This document shows positions 1-5,601 of a stretch of 5,601 bases of DNA, in pieces. Position 1 is the first letter of the stretch; each line of letters starts with the position of its first letter. Made by a program: the position numbers and the translations under genes. Source of the stretch: JBGVSA01 sp041807905. GTDB taxonomy: Bacteria; Pseudomonadota; Gammaproteobacteria; Burkholderiales; Rhodocyclaceae. The notes under the pieces are model-generated. The model was not told the DNA's origin. It worked only from the letters and a program-made list of their open reading frames with translations, and did not search any database. The stretch lies in assembly GCF_041807905.1 (NCBI RefSeq), contig NZ_JBGVSA010000057.1, positions 1-5,601 on the forward strand, in the 5' to 3' direction.

Positions 1-949
1 CGCCGCGCGGCGGCTCCAGCGTGAATTCCACGACACGGTAATCGACCGGGTCGACATCCAGCGCGCGACGGTTGTCGTCGAAGGTACCCATGCGCATGCG
101 TTCCTGGCGCAAGGTGCCGAGGTCGACGTCGGCCAGCGCGATGCGTTCGGCGTCGGGAAAGCGATCGCTCTGCGCGAGCAGCCGGCCGTTCTCGTAGATT
201 GCCGTCTGGCCGTCCCACGCCAGATCGGTGGTCGACTCGCCCACGCCCGCCGCGGCATACAGGTACGCGGCAATGCAGCGCGCCGACTGCGACTGGCACA
301 GCAGATGGCGCGTATCGGCCTTGCCGATGGTGATGTTGCTCGCCGACAGGTTGGCCAGCACCAGCGCGCCCGCCAGCGACGCGCGCGCGCTGGGCGGCGC
401 GGGCAACCACAGGTCTTCGCAGATCTCGGCGTGCACCACCAGGTCGGTCACGTCCTGCGCCGCGAACAGCAGATCGGTGCCGAAGGGCACGGCCACGCCG
501 CCGATGACGATCGCCTCGCCTTCGATGCCGGCGCCCGACGCAAAGTGGCGGCGCTCGTAGAACTCGCGGTAGTTCGGCAGGTAGGTCTTGGGCACCGCGC
601 CGAGCAGGCGTCCGCGATGGATCGCGACGGCCGTGTTGTACAGGCGGTGACCGTGGCGCAGCGGTGCGCCGACGAGGATCAGCGGCAGCAGCTCGCGCGA
701 GGCTTCGGCGAGCTGGACGAGCGCGGCTTCGACGGCGTCGAGTAACACGTCCTGCAGCAACAGGTCGTCTATGGCGTAGCCCGACAGGCACAGCTCCGGG
801 AACACCGCCACCGCTGCGCCGCGCTCGCTGCATTCGCGGGCGACGGCGGCGATGGTGGCGGCATTGGCGTGCGGTTGCGCCAGCGCACAGGGCACGGTAC
901 AGGTCGCCACACGGGCAAAACCGTGACGATAGATCGAACGAAAATCCAC
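1..949 (-). CDS. nadE: Glutamine-dependent NAD+ synthetase, N-terminal part (cut by window edge)
   Basis: This enzyme makes NAD+ from nicotinic acid adenine dinucleotide in the last step of cytoplasmic NAD biosynthesis, using ATP and ammonia released from glutamine. The 316 residues in the window are the glutaminase (nitrilase-fold) domain. The catalytic triad of that fold is visible: Glu52 in FPELCLSGY, Lys121 in VPKTYLPNYREFY and Cys177 in HAEICEDLW. A further family signature, GESTTDLAWDG, lies near residues 235-245. The ATP-pyrophosphatase synthetase domain must lie beyond position 1; the family is usually about 550-700 residues long. The start is GTG at 949-947. An in-frame TGA lies two codons upstream, and GAGGA sits 7 nt before the GTG, so no earlier start is possible. 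The sequence resembles the long, Mycobacterium-type NadE, which forms large oligomers with an internal ammonia channel (known for the family, not seen here). It lies 88 bp downstream of the UDP-glucuronate decarboxylase gene on the same strand. Confidence 0.95.
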   Translation of the reverse strand, partial: MDFRSIYRHGFARVATCTVPCALAQPHANAATIAAVARECSERGAAVAVFPELCLSGYAIDDLLLQDVLLDAVEAALVQLAEASRELLPLILVGAPLRHGHRLYNTAVAIHRGRLLGAVPKTYLPNYREFYERRHFASGAGIEGEAIVIGGVAVPFGTDLLFAAQDVTDLVVHAEICEDLWLPAPPSARASLAGALVLANLSASNITIGKADTRHLLCQSQSARCIAAYLYAAAGVGESTTDLAWDGQTAIYENGRLLAQSDRFPDAERIALADVDLGTLRQERMRMGTFDDNRRALDVDPVDYRVVEFTLEPPRG

Positions 950-1037
950 GTATCAGTCCTCAAGCGCCCCGTCATGGCGGGACTCAAGCCGGCATGTTAC
1001 CGCGTGTGGCCGCCACCGGTGCGAGCTGACCGACGGG
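950..1037 (-). other. Intergenic gap between the decarboxylase gene and nadE
   Basis: This 88-bp non-coding stretch is the largest gap in the window. It holds the nadE ribosome binding site. It also has a near-palindrome, CCCGTCATGGCGGG (968-981, two mismatched positions), flanked by two copies of the 7-mer GCTTGAG (minus strand, 983-989 and 959-965). The near-palindrome has no T-run after it, so it is not a convincing intrinsic terminator. I see no clear -35/-10 pair. The gap may carry a weak promoter or an operator, or simply be an untranslated spacer in a longer transcript. Confidence 0.4.
957..961 (-). promoter_or_regulatory. Ribosome binding site of nadE
   Basis: GAGGA on the minus strand lies 7 nt before the GTG at 949-947. 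It decides the start of nadE, because an in-frame TGA lies just upstream of the GTG and the nearby ATG at 975-973 is in another frame. Confidence 0.75.
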
Positions 1038-2051
1038 TCAGGCCCGCACGCGGCCCATCGACGGCTGCGCCTCGCGGGGCCGATACGAGGGCGGGTTCGT
1101 CCCAACCCGTTGCGCGAAATAGGCAATGGTGCGGGAAAGCCCTTCTTCGAGCGACACGCGGGGCTCCCAGCCCAGCGCCGAGCGCGCCAGCGATATGTCC
1201 GGGCAGCGTTGAACCGGATCGTCGCTGGGCAGTGGGCGGAATTCGATGCCCGATTGCGAGCCGGTCAGTTCGATCACCTGGCGCGCGATGGCCAGCATGC
1301 TCATCTCCTGCGGGTTGCCAAGGTTGATCGGTCCGCACAGATCGTCGTCGCTATCCATGAATCGCACGAAGGCGCCGACCATGTCGTCGACGTAGCAGAA
1401 GGCGCGCGTCTGGTGGCCGTCACCGTATACGGTGATCGGCTGGCCGGTCAGCGCCTGCATGATGAAGTTCGACACCACGCGGCCGTCGTTGGGATGCATG
1501 CGCGGTCCATACGTATTGAAAATGCGCGCCACGCGGATCGATACGCCGTGTTGGCGGCGGTAGTCCATGAATAGCGTTTCGGCGCAGCGCTTGCCTTCGT
1601 CGTAGCACGAGCGCAGGCCGATCGGATTCACGTGGCCCCAGTAGCCCTCGGTCTGCGGGTGCACGTGCGGGTCGCCGTATACCTCGCTGGTCGACGCCTG
1701 GAAGATGCGCGCCTTCACGCGCTTGGCCAGGCCCAGCATGTTGATTGCACCATGCACGCTGGTCTTGGTGGTCTGTACCGGATCGAACTGGTAGTGCACG
1801 GGCGAGGCAGGGCAGGCGAGGTTGTAGATCTGGTCGACTTCCACGTACAGCGGAAAGGTGATGTCGTGGCGCAGCACCTCGAAGCGCGGGTTGTCGAGCA
1901 GGTGGGCGATGTTGGCACGCCGTCCGGTGTAGAAGTTGTCGACGCACAGCACCTCGTGGCCGTCGGCCAGGAGCCGTTCGCACAAGTGCGATCCGAGAAA
2001 GCCGGCGCCGCCCGTCACGAGCACGCGCCGCGAAGGTTCATAGGCGTTCAT
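1038..2051 (-). CDS. uxs: UDP-glucuronate decarboxylase (UDP-xylose synthase), extended SDR family
   Basis: The enzyme converts UDP-glucuronate to UDP-xylose and CO2 in the cytoplasm. It uses a tightly held NAD+ that oxidises C4 and then reduces the intermediate again. The protein has 337 residues, a normal length for the family. The Rossmann dinucleotide-binding motif TGGAGFLGSH is at residues 13-22. The catalytic region has TSEVYGDP (121-128, with Thr121, Ser122 and Glu123) and the family signature PIGLRSCYDEGKR (143-155), which contains the Tyr150-xxx-Lys154 pair. RIFNTYGPRM (176-185) and DDPVQRCPDI (277-286) are also typical of UXS rather than of 4-epimerases or dTDP-glucose dehydratases. 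The start is ATG at 2051, with GGAGGAG (2058-2064) 6 nt upstream. The upstream glycosyltransferase stops 24 nt before it, so it is probably in the same operon. A UDP-glucose dehydrogenase, which supplies UDP-glucuronate, is not in the window. The product would feed a xylose- or pentose-containing glycan; that last step is inference. Confidence 0.93.
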   Translation of the reverse strand: MNAYEPSRRVLVTGGAGFLGSHLCERLLADGHEVLCVDNFYTGRRANIAHLLDNPRFEVLRHDITFPLYVEVDQIYNLACPASPVHYQFDPVQTTKTSVHGAINMLGLAKRVKARIFQASTSEVYGDPHVHPQTEGYWGHVNPIGLRSCYDEGKRCAETLFMDYRRQHGVSIRVARIFNTYGPRMHPNDGRVVSNFIMQALTGQPITVYGDGHQTRAFCYVDDMVGAFVRFMDSDDDLCGPINLGNPQEMSMLAIARQVIELTGSQSGIEFRPLPSDDPVQRCPDISLARSALGWEPRVSLEEGLSRTIAYFAQRVGTNPPSYRPREAQPSMGRVRA

Positions 2052-2075
2052 GTCTCACTCCTCCGGTATCGGCCA

Positions 2076-3032
2076 TCACGCTGTGACGCGTGCGAAAGCC
2101 GTGCACCAGTCATCGATGAAACGGCCGATGCCGAAACGCTCCAACGCCAGCCGCCTGCCGGCCTCGCCCCAGTCGCGCGCCAATCCGGGGTCGGCGATCA
2201 GCCGGCGCATCACCGTTACCAGCCGCTGCGGATCGGTATCGACGTAGCCGTTGTGGTCATTGCGCACCACCGTGGCGAGTTCCGTCGTTGCCAGTCCGAC
2301 CACGGGTACGCCGATCATCATGGCCTCGATGATCGACAGGCCCAGGCTGGTGTAGCGGATCGGATTGAAGAAAAAACGGTAGCGCGCGGTGAACGCCGCC
2401 AGTTGCAGGTTGCCGATCTCGCCGATGCCATCGAGGCTTTCGGCATCCATGCCGACGAGATCGAGCGGCACCGCCCGACGGGCTTCTTCGAACACATCCC
2501 GCCCGAGCCGGCGACCGCGACCGCGCATGTTGTTGACCACCACCACGCCGCGCGGCAGCTCTCCGCTGTAATGCACGCCGGGGGGCACCACCACGCCGTG
2601 CTCGATGACGCAATGCGGCGTGATTCCGCTGTCCCACATCAGCGCGTTGAACGGCGTCACGTGGACGAGCAGCACGCGTTCGTCTTGCACTGGATGCAGC
2701 GTATTGGTCGGATGCTGTTGGGGTGGATCGTGTTCGAGATAGATCGCCGGCAGCGAGCGTTGCGCATCGTCCAGCACCTGCAGGCGGTCTTCGGCGTAAT
2801 GCCGGGCCGACTGATACAGCACGCAGTCGAACGACTGGCCGGGCAATGCCAACTCCGGCAACTCGTGCACGTTGTCGCCCCACGGCAGCTGGCCTGTGCG
2901 GCCCGCGTAACCGGGCGGGTCGCCGGGACGCGTCACGAGGTAGAAGTCGTGCGGCACCTGGCTCAGGTAATACAGGTAATTGCCGTGCACGTGCCAGGTC
3001 AGGATGCGGAGTCGGCGTTCAAGCTGCGGCAT
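2076..3032 (-). CDS. GT-B fold glycosyltransferase, GT4-like
   Basis: This is a predicted cytoplasmic or membrane-associated retaining glycosyltransferase of 318 residues that would move a sugar from an activated donor onto a growing glycan. The C-terminal donor-binding half is clear: NPIRYTSLGLSIIEAMMIG (223-241) followed by VPVVGLATTE (242-251), and a typical C-terminal helix LALERFGIGRFIDDW (295-309). The N-terminal half, starting RILTWHVHGNYLYYL (9-23) and containing IYLEHDPPQQHPT (97-109) and HVTPFNALMWD (124-134), has the look of a coherent family, but I know no characterised member. The usual EX7E motif has lost its first Glu: Thr228 stands there, while Glu236 is kept. The start was set at ATG 3032, not at an upstream ATG at 3212 in the same open frame, because GGAGGAA (3040-3046) lies 7 nt before it and the longer version would run about 190 nt into the GT9 gene. 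It overlaps the GT9 gene by 14 nt, which suggests translational coupling. Donor and acceptor sugars are unknown. Confidence 0.85.
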   Translation of the reverse strand: MPQLERRLRILTWHVHGNYLYYLSQVPHDFYLVTRPGDPPGYAGRTGQLPWGDNVHELPELALPGQSFDCVLYQSARHYAEDRLQVLDDAQRSLPAIYLEHDPPQQHPTNTLHPVQDERVLLVHVTPFNALMWDSGITPHCVIEHGVVVPPGVHYSGELPRGVVVVNNMRGRGRRLGRDVFEEARRAVPLDLVGMDAESLDGIGEIGNLQLAAFTARYRFFFNPIRYTSLGLSIIEAMMIGVPVVGLATTELATVVRNDHNGYVDTDPQRLVTVMRRLIADPGLARDWGEAGRRLALERFGIGRFIDDWCTAFARVTA

Positions 3033-4089
3033 CGGTGGCTTCCTCCAGTTGCGCGTCGATCTGGGCGAGCACCGCCGCGGGGGTGACATTCCACGCGCAG
3101 GCGTGCCCGTACGGACAGACTTCGAACGCGCACGGCCGGCATGGCGCATCCGCCCACAGCACCCGGTGACGTTGCGCATCGAGCGGCGCCCAGCGGTGCA
3201 CATCGCTGCCACAGGCCACGATCACGCTCGGGTGCCGCAGCGCTGCCGCAAGATGGGACACCCCGGTGTCGTTGCTGACCAGCAGGCGACTGCTCGCCAT
3301 GAGTGCGGCCATGCCGCCGAGCGAGGTGCGGCCCGCCATGTCATGCACCATCGTGGCCGCGCATCCCATGGCGCGCAGCGTGCGATGCAGATCGGCGGCA
3401 ATGGCGCCCTCGTCGCTCGAACCGGTCAGCACCAAGGGCCAGCCGCGCGCCACCAACGACTGGCCGACATGCGCGAAATTGATCGTCGGCCAGCGTCGCG
3501 AGGGCAAACGTGCCCCACCGTGCAGGCATACGTAGGCGCCTTCGCGCAGGCCTGCCGCGGCACGCAGAGCACCCGCTTCGGCGAGATCTTCGGCACGCAA
3601 CGGAAAATCCCACGCCGGGCCTTCGTCCGCCAGACCCAGCGAACGCGTCAGCGCGAGGTACCGTAATGGTTCAGGCAAATCGTCGGGCCACGGGATGAAG
3701 CCTTCGCGCGGCGGCGAACCGTGCGGCACGAAACCGACCGTGCGCCTCGCGCCGAAGCCGGCGACGATCGCATTGGTGAGGGAGCCGTCGCCGTGCATCT
3801 GTATGGCGAGATCGAAACGACGCTCCCGCAGCGCATCGAAAAAGCCTTCCCGTCGATCCTGACTGACCGGCTGCTCCGGCAAGCCCGGCATGCCCGGAAA
3901 AGGAACCAGTTCGTCGATCGACTCGCCGTAGCGGTCGACGAACCCGGCCGCCGAGGGCAGGCCGACGAGCACGATGCGGGCCTGCGGATAGCCGCGCCGC
4001 AGCGCGCGCAGGGCCGGCACGCTGCACAGCATGTCGCCGAGCTGCAACGCGCGGAACACCACGATCGAATGCACCCCGGCGCTCGACAT
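3019..4089 (-). CDS. Glycosyltransferase family 9 protein (ADP-heptose:LPS heptosyltransferase-like)
   Basis: GT9 enzymes are inverting GT-B transferases. The known ones (WaaC, WaaF, WaaQ) move L-glycero-D-manno-heptose from ADP-heptose to lipopolysaccharide inner core on the cytoplasmic face of the inner membrane. This 356-residue protein has the N-terminal family motif VFRALQLGDMLCSVPALRAL (11-30); Asp19 matches the usual catalytic Asp position. It also has LHGGARLPSRRWP (189-201), and the donor-binding motif SNDTGVSHLAAAL (272-284). Near the C-terminus are four cysteines, Cys317, Cys320, Cys325 and Cys331 (CX2CX4CX5C), a pattern I associate with a subset of GT9 proteins. The start is ATG at 4089, with AGGAG (4096-4100) 6 nt upstream. 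That site overlaps the TAG stop of the upstream GT2 gene, and the gap between the genes is 9 nt. Its setting next to carbamoyltransferase and UXS genes, not waa genes, means the donor may not be ADP-heptose. Confidence 0.88.
   Translation of the reverse strand: MSSAGVHSIVVFRALQLGDMLCSVPALRALRRGYPQARIVLVGLPSAAGFVDRYGESIDELVPFPGMPGLPEQPVSQDRREGFFDALRERRFDLAIQMHGDGSLTNAIVAGFGARRTVGFVPHGSPPREGFIPWPDDLPEPLRYLALTRSLGLADEGPAWDFPLRAEDLAEAGALRAAAGLREGAYVCLHGGARLPSRRWPTINFAHVGQSLVARGWPLVLTGSSDEGAIAADLHRTLRAMGCAATMVHDMAGRTSLGGMAALMASSRLLVSNDTGVSHLAAALRHPSVIVACGSDVHRWAPLDAQRHRVLWADAPCRPCAFEVCPYGHACAWNVTPAAVLAQIDAQLEEATDAAA
3040..3046 (-). promoter_or_regulatory. Ribosome binding site of the GT4-like gene
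   Basis: GGAGGAA on the minus strand lies 7 nt before the ATG at 3032-3030. It sits inside the last codons of the GT9 gene, encoding part of its LEEATDAAA tail. It supports the short start and coupled translation of the two genes. Confidence 0.75.
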
Positions 4090-4098
4090 GGCCGGCTC

Positions 4099-5073
4099 CT
4101 AGAAGAACATCACCCGGTAGCGCAGCCCGCCGACCGCGCGCCAGAACAAGGCCAGCGGCGGAATCAGCGTGGAGGTCACCACCATTTCCGCGACATGCGA
4201 CCAGGATCGCGACGCGCCTTTCAAGCGCCGCTGGCAGAACGCCGCCGTGAGCACCAGCCAGATCGCAAGTCCGGCGTACGTCATGCCGATCCGGCCGATG
4301 AACAGCCCGACGGGCATCGCCAGCAGCGCGACCACAATGGCGTAGTAATCGAGCGGCGGCACGGGGCGGATGCGCTGCCGATACTGACGCGGATACTTGC
4401 GATACAGCAGCGCGTCATACATCACCTTGCGTTGCAGCCTGACGCTCACGCCCCACGGCGCCGGGCGCACGGGGTGCGTGATCGTCGCCTCGGGCGCGGC
4501 CACGATACGGTGGCCGCTCTCCATCAGGGCGAATTGCAGGTCCGAGTCTTCGCGCCACGCGAGCTGGTAGCGCTCATCGAACCCGCCCACGGCTTCGAGC
4601 GCGCGGCGCGTCACGAAGCAGTTCGCGGTGATGAACTCCGCCTTCTGCAGGCCGGCGATGTCCCGTTCGTAGTCGGTTGGCGGGTCAGGGGTGGGCACGA
4701 CGGTGCGGCCGACCGCCGCATCGGCGCCGCTGGCCAGCGCTTCGAGGCCGGCACGCAGCCAGCCACAGTCGGGGATGGTGTCGTCATCGGTGAAGGCAAT
4801 CAGCGGTGTATGGGCGGACCGCCAGCCGCGATTGCGCGCACCAGCGGGCCCCTGCGTGTCGACCACTGGCACGTAGCGGATGCCGGGGCCGCCGGGCTGG
4901 TTGGCGATGGCCGAGACGATCAACGCTGTGCCGTCGTCTGGCCCATCGTCGGCCACGATGATCTCGTAGAGATCCTTGTCGACGTTCTGCGCACACAGCG
5001 CCACCAGGCAGCGATGCAACAATTGTGGACGGCGATAGGTGGGGACGACGACGGCGATCACAGGCCCGTTCAT
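4099..5073 (-). CDS. Family 2 glycosyltransferase (GT-A fold) with hydrophobic C-terminal segments
   Basis: This is a 324-residue inverting glycosyltransferase of the GT-A fold, predicted to add a sugar from a nucleotide donor at the cytoplasmic face of the membrane. The nucleotide-binding start VVVPTYRRPQ (8-17) is followed by IIVADDGPDDGT (38-49), then PAGARNRGW (76-84). The metal-binding DXD region is FTDDDTIPD (94-102). NCFVTRRALEAVGGFDE (151-167) and WREDSDLQF (173-181) give the acceptor side and the probable catalytic base, Glu175 or Asp176. After the catalytic domain come hydrophobic stretches at about 243-261, 265-280 and 296-312, which probably anchor it in the membrane. The start is ATG at 5073 with AAGGTG (5079-5084) 5 nt before it. 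The same frame stays open upstream, but a longer protein would lie inside the carbamoyltransferase gene, and the VVVPTYRRP motif fits residue 8. The ATGA overlap with that gene indicates translational coupling. The sugar moved is unknown. Confidence 0.9.
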   Translation of the reverse strand: MNGPVIAVVVPTYRRPQLLHRCLVALCAQNVDKDLYEIIVADDGPDDGTALIVSAIANQPGGPGIRYVPVVDTQGPAGARNRGWRSAHTPLIAFTDDDTIPDCGWLRAGLEALASGADAAVGRTVVPTPDPPTDYERDIAGLQKAEFITANCFVTRRALEAVGGFDERYQLAWREDSDLQFALMESGHRIVAAPEATITHPVRPAPWGVSVRLQRKVMYDALLYRKYPRQYRQRIRPVPPLDYYAIVVALLAMPVGLFIGRIGMTYAGLAIWLVLTAAFCQRRLKGASRSWSHVAEMVVTSTLIPPLALFWRAVGGLRYRVMFF

Positions 5074-5601
5074 GACGGCACCTTTTCGAGCAGGAACGAA
5101 CCGATCACCAGTGCGTCGAGGGGGGACGTCCAGAAGCACTCCACGGCGTCGCGCGGTGTGCACACGATGGGCTCGCCGCGCGTGTTGAATGACGTATTGA
5201 CGAGGATTGGCACATCCGTAAATCGCTCGAACGCCGCGAGCAGGTCGTAATATAGCGGGTGCTGCCGGCGATTGACCGTCTGCACCCGCGCGGTGCCGTC
5301 GACATGGCATACGGCCGGGATGCGCGAGGCCTGTTCTTCGATCACCTCGAAGATGAACAGCATGAAGGGCGCGACCCGACCGGAGGGGCGCACGCAGCGG
5401 AACCAGTCTGCGGCACGCTCCTCCATCACCACCGGTGCGACCGGGCGGAAATCCTCGCGGTCCTTGATCTCGTTGAGCCGCGCCTGCATGTCGGCATGGA
5501 TCGGCGAGGCCAGTATGGAGCGCGCGCCCAAGGCCCGCGGGCCGAACTCCATGCGTCCCTGGAACCAGCCGATGACTTTGTCCTGTGCGAGCAGCGCGGC
5601 G
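5070..5601 (-). CDS. NodU/CmcH/TobZ-family carbamoyltransferase, C-terminal part (cut by window edge)
   Basis: These enzymes use carbamoyl phosphate and ATP to form carbamoyladenylate, then pass the carbamoyl group to a hydroxyl, usually on a sugar (NodU on Nod factors, TobZ on tobramycin). The 176 residues seen are the YrdC-like C-terminal domain, which in TobZ makes the carbamoyladenylate. Numbered from the first residue in the window, the signatures are WFQGRMEFGPRALGARSIL (12-30), KDREDFRPVAPVV (46-58), HVDGTARVQTV (99-109) and VNTSFNTRGEPIVCTPRDA (134-152). All are strongly conserved in the family and none is broken. The Kae1-like N-terminal domain and the start lie beyond position 5601; full proteins are usually about 550-620 residues. 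An internal ATG at 5552 is not the start, because the conserved motif begins before it. The TGA stop overlaps the GT2 start by 4 nt. The adjoining glycosyltransferases suggest a glycan as acceptor, which is inference. Confidence 0.93.
   Translation of the reverse strand, partial: AALLAQDKVIGWFQGRMEFGPRALGARSILASPIHADMQARLNEIKDREDFRPVAPVVMEERAADWFRCVRPSGRVAPFMLFIFEVIEEQASRIPAVCHVDGTARVQTVNRRQHPLYYDLLAAFERFTDVPILVNTSFNTRGEPIVCTPRDAVECFWTSPLDALVIGSFLLEKVPS
5079..5084 (-). promoter_or_regulatory. Ribosome binding site of the GT2 gene
   Basis: AAGGTG on the minus strand lies 5 nt before the ATG at 5073-5071 and inside the end of the carbamoyltransferase gene. Together with the ATGA stop/start overlap it fixes the GT2 start. 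Confidence 0.6.

Noticed and set aside
968..981. Near-palindrome as an intrinsic terminator of the glycan operon
   Set aside because: The stem is short, with mismatches near the middle, and no run of T follows it in the direction of transcription.
769..987. A 72-codon frame on the minus strand with an ATG at 975 or 987, overlapping the nadE start
   Set aside because: It is in a different frame from nadE and has no motif. The GAGGA site and the nitrilase-domain motifs support the GTG start at 949 instead. A regulatory leader peptide cannot be excluded, but nothing supports it.
994..999. TAACAT on the minus strand as a possible -10 box for nadE
   Set aside because: No acceptable -35 box lies about 17 bp upstream, and a single hexamer match is expected by chance.
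2368..2375. A run of six T (minus strand) in the GT4-like gene as a slippage or frameshift site
   Set aside because: The frame is intact on both sides and encodes the FFF of a normal-looking motif region, so there is no sign of programmed or accidental frameshifting.
1632..3086. A 484-codon open frame on the plus strand spanning parts of three genes
   Set aside because: It lies antisense to the UXS and GT4-like genes, which have clear family motifs. Its product is rich in His, Arg, Ala and Val with no recognisable motif, as expected from the reverse of GC-rich coding DNA.
3033..3212. A 60-residue N-terminal extension of the GT4-like protein starting at 3212
   Set aside because: It would lie wholly inside the GT9 gene, is rich in Arg with no family resemblance, and the start at 3032 has a strong ribosome binding site.
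3721..5250. A 509-codon open frame on the plus strand
   Set aside because: It is antisense to the GT9 and GT2 genes and the end of the carbamoyltransferase gene. The product is low-complexity, rich in Arg, His, Ala and Gly, with no domain signal, so it is a shadow frame.

Overview
The window is GC-rich and densely coding. All six genes lie on the minus strand, so transcription runs from high to low coordinates. Strong GGAGG-type ribosome binding sites, tight gene packing and the gene families (NodU-type carbamoyltransferase, GT9 heptosyltransferase-like protein, UDP-glucuronate decarboxylase) point to a Gram-negative bacterium. A high-GC proteobacterium, for example in or near Burkholderiales or Xanthomonadales, is a reasonable guess, but nothing here fixes the taxon.

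In transcription order: (1) the 3' end of a NodU/CmcH/TobZ-family carbamoyltransferase (5601-5070, 5' end outside the window); (2) a family 2 glycosyltransferase with a hydrophobic C-terminal tail (5073-4099); (3) a GT9, ADP-heptose:LPS heptosyltransferase-like protein (4089-3019); (4) a GT-B fold, GT4-like glycosyltransferase (3032-2076); (5) an NAD-dependent UDP-glucuronate decarboxylase that makes UDP-xylose (2051-1038); (6) after an 88-bp gap, the 5' part of a glutamine-dependent NAD+ synthetase, nadE (949-1, 3' end outside the window).

Genes 1-5 are joined by a 4-nt ATGA overlap, a 9-nt gap, a 14-nt overlap and a 24-nt gap. Each internal start has a ribosome binding site, so these genes look like one operon. 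Together they suggest assembly and decoration of a surface glycan: one enzyme makes a nucleotide sugar (UDP-xylose), three different glycosyltransferases add sugars, and a carbamoyltransferase would put a carbamoyl group on a sugar hydroxyl. The product cannot be read from the sequence. No polymerase, flippase or exporter is present, so the window is only part of a larger locus.

nadE is a housekeeping cofactor gene at the downstream edge. It starts with GTG behind a good ribosome binding site. No clear terminator or promoter is visible in the 88-bp gap, so it is undecided whether nadE is read from the glycan operon or from its own promoter. No tRNA, rRNA, insertion sequence, CRISPR array or integration site was seen. 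I did not find a convincing wholly new system; the most interesting part is the glycan cassette, whose product is unknown.
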